Positions 38,889 to 47,668 of a DNA stretch of 64,000 nt are shown here, in pieces. The stretch spans positions 186,001-250,000 of the forward strand of contig NZ_JAUOQR010000001.1 in assembly GCF_030547185.1 (NCBI RefSeq). Direction: 5' to 3'. The stretch's first letter is position 1. Every line of letters starts with the position of its first letter. Below the pieces are notes generated by a model. It had not been told where the DNA came from, ran no database searches, and was given only the letters and a program-made list of their open reading frames with translations. The position numbers were made by a program, and so were the translations under genes. The stretch comes from Neptuniibacter sp. 1_MG-2023 (lineage in GTDB: Bacteria; Pseudomonadota; Gammaproteobacteria; Pseudomonadales; Balneatricaceae).

Positions 38889-40772
38889 CTAGTCCTCCTC
38901 CTGCATAGCTTCAAGCTCAACCCAGCGTTCCATCAGTGTTTCCACTACTTGCTCTTGAGCTTGCATTTCCTCAAGTATAGAACTCACTACATCTTGGTTT
39001 TGCTGATAAAAATCCGCCTTAGCGGTTTGCTCTTGTAGCCCCGCTAATTTCGCCTCAGCAGCTTCCAATAAAGCGGGTAACTCATCAAGTTCTCGCTGCA
39101 CTTTATAGCTTAATTTTTTCTTTTTAGGTGGTTTTTCAACAACCGGACTACTATCGGCTTTAGAAGGCTTTTTAGGTGTGTTTTTTACCAGACTCGGCCG
39201 CTGACGAAGCCAATCTTGATACCCCCCTACATATTCATTTAGCTCGCCATCACCCTCAAAAACCAATGTGCTTGTTACTACATTATCAAGGAATGAACGG
39301 TCATGACTTACCAGCAAAATAGTGCCATCAAAATCAAGGATTATCTCTTCTAACAGCTCTAAGGTTTCTATATCTAGATCGTTTGTAGGCTCATCGAGCA
39401 CCAGTAGATTAGCTGGTTGGCTAAAAAGCTTTGCCAGTAATACTCGGTTAGTCTCACCACCCGATAATGCTTTGACGGGTGTCCTAGCTCGCTCTGGGGC
39501 AAACATGAAATCATTTAGATAGCTAATAAGGTGGCGCTGTTTACCATTGATAGTGATGCTCTCGCGCCCTTCAGCAATATTATCCATTACTGTTTTTTCA
39601 GGGTCGACTTGGGCACGCAATTGATCAAAATACGCAACTTCAATATTAGTCCCTAATTTAACCTGACCGCTATCTGGCGCTTGTTTACCTAATAACACAC
39701 CTAACAAACTACTCTTACCCGCACCATTAGGTCCGATTAAGCCAACACGATCACCACGTAAAAGTGTGAAATCAAAATGACTGAAGAGGGTTTTATCATT
39801 AAAACCTAAACTAACATCTTTTAACTCAGCAACAATCTTACCGCTACGAGCCGCCTCTTCGAGCGAGAATTTAGCTTTACCACCCCGTTCGCGTCGATCT
39901 GAGCGATCATTACGCATTTGTTTCAAGGCACGAACACGCCCTTCATTACGGGTTCGGCGGGCTTTAATCCCCTGCCTGATCCAAGTTTCTTCCTGTGCTA
40001 AACGCTTATCAAAGAGTGCATTTTGCTTCTCTTCGTCCTCTAACATCTTCTGTTTAAGTTCCATGTAGGCTGAATAACTACCCGGAAACGAAGATAAATT
40101 CCCCCGATCCAATTCAATAATGCGGGTCGCTAATCTATCCACCAATGCTCGGTCATGGGAAATAATTAATAATCCGCCCCTAAACTCAAGCAACTGTTGC
40201 TCTAACCACTCAATAGTTTCAATATCCAAATGGTTTGTTGGCTCATCGAGCAGCAACAAATCAGGCTGCTGAACTAGAGCCGCACCTAAAGCCGTTCTAC
40301 GACGCCAACCACCAGAAAGCTCAGACATTAACTTATCGCCAGGAAGCTCAAGCTGCTCAATAACTCGCTGTACCCTTTGCTCTAGATGCCAACCATCAAC
40401 CGCTTCAATCTCATGCTGAAGGTGATCAAGCTTGTTCATATCCACTTCTGCAGATGAAGCTAATTCATCATAAGCCTCTCTTAGCTTAAGAATATCTTGC
40501 AGCCCCGCCGTCACGACATCTCGAACTAAGCGTTCATCTGCGGCTGGCATAGCTTGGGGAAGTTCAGCGATTCGACAGGTAGGTGCTACCCAGAATTTGC
40601 CCCCATCCGCTTTATGATGGCCCGCAACGATTTTGAGCAGTGTGGACTTGCCCGCACCATTTAATCCAACTAAAGCAACCCTTTCTCCGGGATCTATTTG
40701 AAAATCAACATTATCTAAAAGAGGGTTCGCGCCAAAGGCGATTGATATTTTATCGAGTCTAATAAGTGGCAT
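38889..40772 (-). CDS. uup: ABC-F ATPase Uup-like
   Basis: Soluble ABC-F ATPase of 627 residues with two ATP-binding domains and no membrane spans. Walker A motifs are GLNGAGKST and GPNGAGKSS; signatures are LSGGWRRRTALGAAL and LSGGETNRVLLAK. A linker with KARRTRNEGRVRALKQMR joins them. The C-terminal coiled coil (YKVQRELDELPALLEAAEAK) distinguishes Uup from its relatives and binds branched DNA. Family roles are at the ribosome and in genome stability. Convergent with the uspA-like gene. Confidence 0.93.
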   Translation of the reverse strand: MPLIRLDKISIAFGANPLLDNVDFQIDPGERVALVGLNGAGKSTLLKIVAGHHKADGGKFWVAPTCRIAELPQAMPAADERLVRDVVTAGLQDILKLREAYDELASSAEVDMNKLDHLQHEIEAVDGWHLEQRVQRVIEQLELPGDKLMSELSGGWRRRTALGAALVQQPDLLLLDEPTNHLDIETIEWLEQQLLEFRGGLLIISHDRALVDRLATRIIELDRGNLSSFPGSYSAYMELKQKMLEDEEKQNALFDKRLAQEETWIRQGIKARRTRNEGRVRALKQMRNDRSDRRERGGKAKFSLEEAARSGKIVAELKDVSLGFNDKTLFSHFDFTLLRGDRVGLIGPNGAGKSSLLGVLLGKQAPDSGQVKLGTNIEVAYFDQLRAQVDPEKTVMDNIAEGRESITINGKQRHLISYLNDFMFAPERARTPVKALSGGETNRVLLAKLFSQPANLLVLDEPTNDLDIETLELLEEIILDFDGTILLVSHDRSFLDNVVTSTLVFEGDGELNEYVGGYQDWLRQRPSLVKNTPKKPSKADSSPVVEKPPKKKKLSYKVQRELDELPALLEAAEAKLAGLQEQTAKADFYQQNQDVVSSILEEMQAQEQVVETLMERWVELEAMQEED

Positions 40773-40921
40773 GTTTGTTCAGCTTTTGTTCTATGAAGGC
40801 GCTATTCTACTGGTTTTTACTAGATATGCATGAAAATGCTGCATTCAGGCAAATTATTATTTAATAATAACCTCAAACTGCCGTATAAATAGGTAACGGA
40901 ACATCACATAGGGCTTGGTAA

Positions 40922-42886
40922 ATGTATCGTGTTATGCACAAATTCATCGTTTTTTTATGTTTTACACTATTAACTCTTGCAACAACTATCAATGCGTCTA
41001 CAGAAACATTACGTAAACAGTTTCTTGAGGCCGAATCACTTTTACAACAGAACAAAACAGAAGCGTATGCAAAACTACGCGCACAACTCGATGAATACCC
41101 TCTAGCTCCTTACCTAGACTATCAAGAGATATTAAAAAATCTCACAAACTCAAAACCTGAAAAAATTAATGCGTTTATTGAAAAAAATCATGAGCTACCT
41201 ATAGCACAGCGACTCAATAAAACCTGGCTCAAACACCTGAACAGACAAAAGGAGTGGAACTCCTATTCTCAGCATTTCAGTCTCCACCCTATAGATCACA
41301 CCCATTATCAATGTATGCAACTTCAAGCGTTTTTGAATGGGACAGCAAAACAGAAAAAAGAGGCTCTATATAAAGCTAAAGAACTTTGGGTCGTAGGAAA
41401 ATCTCAGCCAAAGACTTGCGATCCCTTATTTAAAGAGTGGATGGCAACAGGCAGACCTACATCAAATGAAGCTTTTGAGCGTTTCTGGCTTAGCATCGAA
41501 GAAAATAATATTAAACTCGCTCGATATATCGATAAAAAAATCACAAACAAAAAGCAAAAACAACAAACTCAGCAGTTTTGGGCGCTCTATAACAAGCCTG
41601 AAAGCATCAGCAAAAAAGCATTATCCCTCCTACCAAAAGAAAATCGAGGCAAAGTTGCAAAGTTAATTTACAAACGCTGGTATCGCACACAACCCATTAG
41701 CGCCACCCAAGCTTGGGTAAAAGTGCGAAATAAGCTGATGAGCCAAGAAGAGCAGCTATCTGTTACTGAATATATGGGGATTCGCCTAAATGCTAACTAC
41801 CATAGCCAAGCGATTAAGTTATCTCATCTACTAGACCCTGAATATAAAATTGAGCCCTTAACTGAAACTCGTATTCGAAATGCACTCGCCAAACAGGATT
41901 GGAAGACCGTCCAAATAGGCATCGCACACCTCAGCGAAAAGGGTAAAGCGGACCCAAAATGGCAATACTGGAACTTGATTGCCGAACGAAATTTATCACC
42001 CGACAAAAATCAGGCGAAGCAGCAATTAGCGGATCTATCTAAAGATAGGAGCTTTTACGGCTTCCTCGCGGCGGAGCTCAACAAAAGTCCCTTCCAGCTG
42101 AATGCCATTGATGAACCTCTCTCATCGGAGCAACTCACTCAGCTATCAAATAAACCGGCAGTAGCTCGAGCCAGAGAGCTGTTTAAATTAGGTCGATTGA
42201 TAGAAGCTAACCGCGAATGGAATTTAGCCCTATCAAAAATGACACCCGAAGAAAAAAATATCGCTGGCTACTTAGCGAAATCTTGGGGTTGGTACTTACA
42301 AGCCATTATTAATGCGGCTAAAACGGAACGCTGGGATCATATCGATTTACGTTTCCCTCAACCTCACAGCAAATTATTCAAAACCCACGCTTTAAAAAAT
42401 GAGCTGGACCTAAGCTTTCCCATGGCTATAGCCCGTCAAGAAAGTGCATTTCTCTATAATGCACAATCACGTGTAGGGGCCAGAGGACTTATGCAACTTA
42501 TGCCTAAGACAGCAAAACAAACAGCCCAAAAGCACAAAGTACCCTATAAAAAGACATCTCAGCTTTATGATCCAGAAACGAATATAACCTTGGGCTCTGC
42601 TTATTTAGGCGATATGCTAAAACGCTTTGATAATAACCCTGCATTTGCGGCTGCCGCTTACAATGCAGGCCCCCATCGCGTAAAACGGTGGCTCCAACAG
42701 CGCGGCGATCTTCCTTTAGATATATGGATCGAAACTATTCCATTCAAAGAAACCCGTAGATATGTACAGAATGTGCTGGCATTTCGAGTTATTTACGATC
42801 GTTTAGCAGGACGTGAAGCCAGCCTACTGACAGAAAAACAGATTGAATTATTAGCGTTAAACCAAAACAAAGCGACAGCGCTGTAA
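40922..42886 (+). CDS. slt: soluble lytic murein transglycosylase
   Basis: Periplasmic exo-acting transglycosylase of 654 residues. The signal peptide runs about residues 5-23 (MHKFIVFLCFTLLTLATTIN). A superhelical alpha domain (the doughnut of Slt70) occupies most of the middle. The catalytic SLT domain is at the C-terminus: Glu507 in ARQESAFLYNAQSRVG, RGLMQLMPKTA, and AAYNAGPHRVKRWL. Its own terminator follows. Different from the small transglycosylase at 17.1 kb. Confidence 0.94.
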   Translation: MYRVMHKFIVFLCFTLLTLATTINASTETLRKQFLEAESLLQQNKTEAYAKLRAQLDEYPLAPYLDYQEILKNLTNSKPEKINAFIEKNHELPIAQRLNKTWLKHLNRQKEWNSYSQHFSLHPIDHTHYQCMQLQAFLNGTAKQKKEALYKAKELWVVGKSQPKTCDPLFKEWMATGRPTSNEAFERFWLSIEENNIKLARYIDKKITNKKQKQQTQQFWALYNKPESISKKALSLLPKENRGKVAKLIYKRWYRTQPISATQAWVKVRNKLMSQEEQLSVTEYMGIRLNANYHSQAIKLSHLLDPEYKIEPLTETRIRNALAKQDWKTVQIGIAHLSEKGKADPKWQYWNLIAERNLSPDKNQAKQQLADLSKDRSFYGFLAAELNKSPFQLNAIDEPLSSEQLTQLSNKPAVARARELFKLGRLIEANREWNLALSKMTPEEKNIAGYLAKSWGWYLQAIINAAKTERWDHIDLRFPQPHSKLFKTHALKNELDLSFPMAIARQESAFLYNAQSRVGARGLMQLMPKTAKQTAQKHKVPYKKTSQLYDPETNITLGSAYLGDMLKRFDNNPAFAAAAYNAGPHRVKRWLQQRGDLPLDIWIETIPFKETRRYVQNVLAFRVIYDRLAGREASLLTEKQIELLALNQNKATAL

Positions 42887-42907
42887 AACCGACAAACCAT
42901 ATCCACT

Positions 42908-42947
42908 AAAATATCTAGCGGTGACAACTTCACCCCTAGATATTTTT
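42908..42947 (+). terminator. terminator after slt
   Basis: An 11-bp outer stem (AAAATATCTAG/CTAGATATTTT) encloses an inner GGTGA/TCACC stem with a single C-C mismatch, then T-rich sequence. It separates slt from tatD, 21 bases before the tatD start. Confidence 0.85.
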
Positions 42948-42967
42948 CTATTGATCAGGCTATTTGA

Positions 42968-43768
42968 ATGAACAACTGTTTTTGGACCGATATCGGCGTA
43001 AATTTAACGGATAGTAGTTTTGATAAAGACAGGCATGAGGTAATTGAGCAAGCACTTACCGATGGTATAAATAAACTTATTATTACTGGTACAACCCTTC
43101 AAGATTCATTAGACGCTATTCAGTTATGCCAGCGCTACCCTAAACAGCTATTTTGCACAGTAGGCATTCATCCTCACTATGCAAAAGACCATTCAGCCGC
43201 AGACTTCGCGGAATTAAATACACTAACAAAAGAAACCAGCGTCGTGGCTTTAGGTGAAACGGGTTTAGATTTCAATCGCAACTTATCAACCGCAGCACAG
43301 CAAATATTAAACTTTGTTTCACAGTTAGAGATAGCCTCTACCCACAAACTCCCCCTCTTTCTACATGAAAGAGATGCCCACAAAAAACAGTTGGAAATAC
43401 TCAAGTCCCACCGCGATGATTTTACTCACGCTGTAGCACACTGTTTTACCGGCTCAAAACAGGAGTTATATAACTATTTAGATTTAGATCTCCATATAGG
43501 CATAACCGGCTGGATTTGTGACGAACGTAGAGGCTTAGAATTGCAAAAACTAGTCAAGGAGATCCCTTCTAATCGCTTAATGCTCGAAACAGATGCACCC
43601 TACCTACTGCCAAGAGATTTAAAGCCTAAACCAAAATCTAGACGCAACATTCCGAGTCATTTACCTCATATTGCCGCAGTAGTCGCCACACTTGTGGATA
43701 AAACATTGGAAGAGCTGAACCATGATGTTCAGAAAACTACCCTCGACTTTTTTAATATCAACGATTAA
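42968..43768 (+). CDS. tatD: TatD-family deoxyribonuclease
   Basis: Metal-dependent 3'-5' DNA exonuclease of the TatD family, 266 residues. Metal ligands follow the amidohydrolase pattern: DIGVNLTDSSFD at the start, GIHPHYAKDH, Glu in ALGETGLDFNRN, His in LFLHERDAH, HCFTG, and the Asp of LETDAPYLLPRD. The role is in DNA repair or nucleotide scavenging. Convergent with the glutaredoxin-like gene. Confidence 0.93.
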   Translation: MNNCFWTDIGVNLTDSSFDKDRHEVIEQALTDGINKLIITGTTLQDSLDAIQLCQRYPKQLFCTVGIHPHYAKDHSAADFAELNTLTKETSVVALGETGLDFNRNLSTAAQQILNFVSQLEIASTHKLPLFLHERDAHKKQLEILKSHRDDFTHAVAHCFTGSKQELYNYLDLDLHIGITGWICDERRGLELQKLVKEIPSNRLMLETDAPYLLPRDLKPKPKSRRNIPSHLPHIAAVVATLVDKTLEELNHDVQKTTLDFFNIND

Positions 43769-43800
43769 ATACCAGTAAAAAAATATAGGAACCTAATAAC

Positions 43801-44049
43801 CTAAACGGATAGCTCGTTTAAAAAAGCAGCCAGCTGGCAACCATCAAATGGCCACATAAGCTCTTTGCCTGTCTGTAGATCAACTAATACCGGAATCGTT
43901 AAAGCGTACTTCTCCATTAAGTCATCATCTTCAGCAATATCAACCTGATAGATGGCATACATGTCCATATTGACCACTGAAGTAACAACAGCCTCAGCAA
44001 CCTCACATAGGTGACAACCTAAGGTTCCCATTAACTCTAATTCCCGCAT
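43801..44049 (-). CDS. glutaredoxin-like DUF836 protein
   Basis: An 82-residue thioredoxin-fold protein with a CXXC active site, GTLGCHLCEVAEAVV near the N-terminus, and the cis-Pro segment TIPVLVDL in the middle. This is the DUF836 (COG0695-related) pattern. Probably a disulfide reductase or redox carrier; partner unknown. ATG with GGAAGGGT ribosome site. Single gene between tatD and the class I phaC promoter region. Confidence 0.85.
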   Translation of the reverse strand: MRELELMGTLGCHLCEVAEAVVTSVVNMDMYAIYQVDIAEDDDLMEKYALTIPVLVDLQTGKELMWPFDGCQLAAFLNELSV

Positions 44050-44581
44050 ACCCTTCCTACATCAAATTAATATTTAATTAAATCTTTTTAAGATTGTCTT
44101 GCTAAAACACTCCCTCCGTAAAATACACCAGCTAAATTATTAAATAAAAATAAGATCGTCGCCTATACTAATCAAGTCAGCAAAAAAACAGTGGGTCTAA
44201 ATGGCAGATATAAGAACTACTCGTTTCACCTAACATAGGAGATCAATAAGCAGCCGTCTAAGCAGTTACTTTAAAACTCACTTCAATCAACACAAATAAC
44301 TCTTATACAGCTCAGCAGATGAGTAGTACAAAATACTGCAATATATTGCTGCTAAGATCGACAATGAACATATTATTTAGTCGTAACACCTAAGTGCCAT
44401 CGACCAATGAATAGCTTGATTTGTTGCACTGCACAATAATATGCTATTCTATTAAATCTACGCTCTTGTATTCTTGCAAAGAAAAATCTGTGCGAATATG
44501 CTGAAAACTGGTAATTATTGCCCTTAATCCCGCCTCCTACTCATAAAGACTATGTGAAGCTAGGCTAGATGGAAAACGGAT
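44050..44581. promoter_or_regulatory. phaC upstream region (532 bases)
   Basis: Long gene-free region before the class I PHA synthase. A sigma-70-type promoter can be placed with -35 TTGATT (44416-44421) and -10 TATGCT (44440-44445), spacer 18, with the TGC-rich motif inside the spacer. I see no ORF or RNA gene in the rest, which is AT-rich. Confidence 0.5.
44421..44436. promoter_or_regulatory. TGC-rich motif in the class I phaC promoter (candidate PhaR operator)
   Basis: TTGTTGCACTGCACAA, containing the core TGCACTGCA shared with the mqo promoter and nearly with the phaR operon. It lies between the predicted -35 and -10 elements, where bound repressor would block polymerase. PhaR is the natural candidate; direct evidence is absent. 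Confidence 0.5.
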
Positions 44582-46339
44582 ATGACAAAGAAAGGCGAAC
44601 CAATGGATAACAACAACCTACTCTCAAACCCTCAGGAATTTATTGACTATCTAAACACTGAGACCCAAAAAGTGTTTGATATGTTTTCCACTTCTGGTGG
44701 CGATGATGTTTTTACTCAATTTGCACAATCTTGGACTGAACTTGCAAACCGTTCGTGGGAAGACCCAACGGTTTGGATTCGTGCTATTAGCGATTATCAA
44801 CAAAGTCAGATGAATCTATGGACAAATCTCTTAACGGGTAAAGCGTCCAACGCTGTTGCCGAACCAGCCCGTGGCGATCGTCGCTTTCAAGCTGAAGAGT
44901 GGTCTCAGAATCCTGTTTTTGACTACATCAAGCAGTCCTACCTTCTAAGCTCTAAGCTGATGCAAGAGATGGCAGCAAACGCAAACTTGTCCGATAACGA
45001 GCAGAAGAAGCTAGAGTTCTATACTCAGCAATATATTGATGCGCTTTCGCCAACAAACTTTGCCATGACAAATCCAGAAGTGTTACAGCAAGCACTGGAA
45101 ACCAATGGACAAAGTTTAGTTGATGGCCTTAAAAACCTACTCGGTGATGTAGATAAAGGCCGCATCTCTATGACGGATGAGTCTGCTTTCGTTCTAGGCG
45201 AAAATATTGCAACGACACCTGGTACGGTTGTTTTCGAGAATGAAATGTTTCAGCTTATTCAATATAAGCCAACGACTGAAGAAACATTCACTCGCCCTAC
45301 ATTAATTGTCCCTCCGTGCATTAATAAATTTTATATTCTTGATCTACAAGAAAGTAACTCTTATGTGAAGTACTGTGTCGATCAAGGCCAGACAACCTTC
45401 CTAATCTCTTGGCTTAACCCGACCATTGAACAGGGGCAAATTAGCTGGGACGACTACGTAGACGACGGCATCATAAAAGCAAGCCATGTAGTTAAAGAGA
45501 TTACTGAGGCTGATAAAGTTAATGCCGTAGCATGGTGTGTAGGGGGTACCTTCTTAGCCTCAGCATTAGCGGTTATGGCTGCACGTAAAGATACAACAAT
45601 TGCATCCGCCACATTCTTTACAACACTATTAGACTTCTCTGATCCGGGTGATCTATGTGTGTTTATTGATGAACAGCAAGTTAAAAAATTAGAAGACAAA
45701 GTTACTAATCAGGGATACCTGAGTGGCCGTGAGCTCGCAACCTCGTTCAACATGCTCCGTTCTAATGATTTAATCTGGTCATACGTTGTTAATAACTACC
45801 TAAAAGGTCAGACACCTCCTCCTTTCGATATTCTCTACTGGAACAGTGACTCGACTAACCTACCTGCGAAGATGTACACCTTCTACATCAACAATATGTA
45901 CCTTGAAAACGCATTGGTTAAGAAAGACGCATTGACACTCTGTGGTGAAAAGATCGACTTAGGAAAAATCAAGATCCCTTGCTACTTCCTATCCACCATT
46001 GAAGACCATATAGCCCCTTGGAAAGGCACCTTTCCTGGTACCGAACTCCTTAAAGGCAAAAATGAATTTGTACTAGGCGCAAGCGGCCATGTTGCAGGTG
46101 TTATCAACCCTGCTTCTAAAAACCGTCGTAACTACTGGATTAACGGTGAGCTAGGCCAAGGTCCAGACCATTGGTTAGAATCAGCAGAACGCCAAGAAGG
46201 CTCATGGTGGCCACACTGGTCTGAATGGCTAAAACGCCGTGCAGGCAAAAAAGTAGCCGCACCAGAAACTGAAGGCAACGATACTTATAAAGGTATTGAA
46301 GCGGCACCTGGTCGTTACGTAACAGTTCGTATCGATTAG
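44582..46339 (+). CDS. phaC: class I PHA synthase
   Basis: Polymerises (R)-3-hydroxyacyl-CoA to short-chain PHA without a PhaE partner. At 585 residues it has class I length. The lipase-like box is AWCVGG with nucleophile Cys319, and Asp475 (TIEDHIAPW) and His503 (GASGHVAGVINP) complete the triad, close to the Cupriavidus necator numbering. The N-terminal 200 residues are the class I helical domain. Either ATG at 44582 or 44603 may be used. Followed by its own terminator; no phaA or phaB is adjacent. Second synthase in the window. Confidence 0.96.
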   Translation: MTKKGEPMDNNNLLSNPQEFIDYLNTETQKVFDMFSTSGGDDVFTQFAQSWTELANRSWEDPTVWIRAISDYQQSQMNLWTNLLTGKASNAVAEPARGDRRFQAEEWSQNPVFDYIKQSYLLSSKLMQEMAANANLSDNEQKKLEFYTQQYIDALSPTNFAMTNPEVLQQALETNGQSLVDGLKNLLGDVDKGRISMTDESAFVLGENIATTPGTVVFENEMFQLIQYKPTTEETFTRPTLIVPPCINKFYILDLQESNSYVKYCVDQGQTTFLISWLNPTIEQGQISWDDYVDDGIIKASHVVKEITEADKVNAVAWCVGGTFLASALAVMAARKDTTIASATFFTTLLDFSDPGDLCVFIDEQQVKKLEDKVTNQGYLSGRELATSFNMLRSNDLIWSYVVNNYLKGQTPPPFDILYWNSDSTNLPAKMYTFYINNMYLENALVKKDALTLCGEKIDLGKIKIPCYFLSTIEDHIAPWKGTFPGTELLKGKNEFVLGASGHVAGVINPASKNRRNYWINGELGQGPDHWLESAERQEGSWWPHWSEWLKRRAGKKVAAPETEGNDTYKGIEAAPGRYVTVRID

Positions 46340-46356
46340 CATTAGTGCTAAACCAT

Positions 46357-46384
46357 AAAAAAGGAGCCTATTGGCTCCTTTTTT
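46357..46384. terminator. bidirectional terminator after phaC
   Basis: AAAAAAGGAGCC/GGCTCCTTTTTT with a TATT loop, between phaC and the convergent helical-repeat gene. Confidence 0.93.
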
Positions 46385-46406
46385 ATTTAGGCTAAAATTT
46401 TAGCGG

Positions 46407-46820
46407 TTAAATCACGGTTTGATGCAATTCAGCAATTTCTTTTTTTAACACATCATCTACAGTAAAGCTGGCAAACTTCTCCGCTTTAACCAATGCCGCT
46501 TTAGCCTCACCTATTTGATCTAATTCAATCAATCGCTGGGCAAGAGAGAACTGTATGGAAGCCTTATACTCATTTTCCTTAAGCGAATCAGCAATTAAAA
46601 ATGCGCGCTGATAATAATCCACAGCTGTCACATTATCGTCAGTAAAATCAGCCAAGGTCTCGAAGAAAAGCGGATGATCGCTTTTCTTACCAACGTGCTG
46701 CTCACATAACGACTTCAACTGATCATAAAGTTGATAAAAGACAGCTTCATCATCTCGATCTGCTGCGGACATTAACGCTTCAGCCAGCTGCTCTACCTGT
46801 TTAAATAATTGAGCATTCAT
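46407..46820 (-). CDS. helical-repeat (TPR-like) hypothetical protein
   Basis: A 137-residue soluble, largely helical protein with a TPR-like helix pair (TAVDYYQRAFLIADSLKENE and ASIQFSLAQRLIELDQIGEA). No signal peptide. It follows the SUKH-like gene by 3 bases on the same strand and has a GGAGAGTT ribosome site, so the two are cotranscribed and probably act together. Function unknown. Confidence 0.75.
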   Translation of the reverse strand: MNAQLFKQVEQLAEALMSAADRDDEAVFYQLYDQLKSLCEQHVGKKSDHPLFFETLADFTDDNVTAVDYYQRAFLIADSLKENEYKASIQFSLAQRLIELDQIGEAKAALVKAEKFASFTVDDVLKKEIAELHQTVI

Positions 46821-46823
46821 AGG

Positions 46824-47225
46824 TTAACTCTCCAACCAAACATCTTTAGCCCAATCCCATATTGACCCCCACTCATCCTCGATACCCTCGTCATACAACC
46901 ATAGAAAGATCTGTCCAGTATCAGCGATACAATAAAATCCATTTTCATGTTCACAAATAGGGATATATTCACGTGGCATGCCTAGATCCCAGGCTCTTGC
47001 TGCCATATCGGGAAGAAAGGTATGAGATTGAGGATCTGCACATGTCGCTGGCTCAATAGAACCACAGACAATATTACTTGCCTCAAGCATGAACTGTTTA
47101 TACTCATCTGGTAAAGAGATCAGAATCGCTTCTTCTATCTCAACCAGATCATCATAATCCGGTAGATCTAATGGCACCGGAACTTTTTGGTTACGTTCCT
47201 GTAACAACTCAAGAATATCTTCCAC
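46824..47225 (-). CDS. SMI1/KNR4 (SUKH) family protein
   Basis: A 134-residue protein of the SUKH superfamily: conserved opening hydrophobic/acidic segment (EEAILISLPDEYKQFMLEAS), then GSIEPATCAD, IPICEHENGFYCIADTGQI and the Trp-rich end. SUKH proteins are often immunity factors against polymorphic toxins, but no toxin gene is nearby, and some are housekeeping. The frame extends to TTG at 47237; the GTG at 47225 has GGAG well placed. Paired with the helical-repeat gene. Confidence 0.83.
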   Translation of the reverse strand: MEDILELLQERNQKVPVPLDLPDYDDLVEIEEAILISLPDEYKQFMLEASNIVCGSIEPATCADPQSHTFLPDMAARAWDLGMPREYIPICEHENGFYCIADTGQIFLWLYDEGIEDEWGSIWDWAKDVWLES

Positions 47226-47237
47226 TAACAACTCCAA

Positions 47238-47668
47238 GCAGATGTATGTTGTATAAGGCTTGCAGCCTAGTCCAGACTATCCACTATGTAAATATCTAAA
47301 AACTAATATCAAAAAAACCCGCGCTTATAACTAAACAGAATAGTAAGTATTGATGTAAGTCAGCAATATTAAAAAAACAACTCAACTCGCCCTAAAAACA
47401 TAATACTTTAGGACTATTATTATCCAAATGGCTAACGTCTTTAGACTTTCAAACCAAGACATTCAGAACAAAACCCGTATAATTCGCGCCAACTGCACTG
47501 CAACAATATAATTTGTAATATAATCATCCCATTGTTTGCGGGCTCTGAAGTCTCAGGTAATCACGTAATAAGCTATTTCAGCATAATTAATAATTACGTT
47601 GCGGCCACAAGCCTCCTTACCTGTGTCACTTCACAAACCATTATTATTATTAAAATGGCGAAGTTCCT
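47238..47668. promoter_or_regulatory. mqo upstream region (431 bases)
   Basis: Gene-free divergent gap between the SUKH-like gene and mqo. It holds two TATAAT elements (47507-47512 and 47519-47524) and the TGC-rich motif listed separately; no ORF or RNA gene stands out. Confidence 0.5.
47493..47506. promoter_or_regulatory. TGC-rich motif in the mqo promoter
   Basis: CTGCACTGCAACAA with the core TGCACTGCA (47494-47502), ending just before a TATAAT -10 element. The same nine bases occur in the phaC promoter. A PhaR-type repressor site is possible, linking malate oxidation to PHA status; unproven. Confidence 0.4.

Noticed and set aside
46824-47225. A toxin-immunity locus built on the SUKH protein
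   Set aside because: No toxin, secretion or Rhs/CDI gene is nearby, and the neighbours are housekeeping genes; family membership alone does not show immunity.
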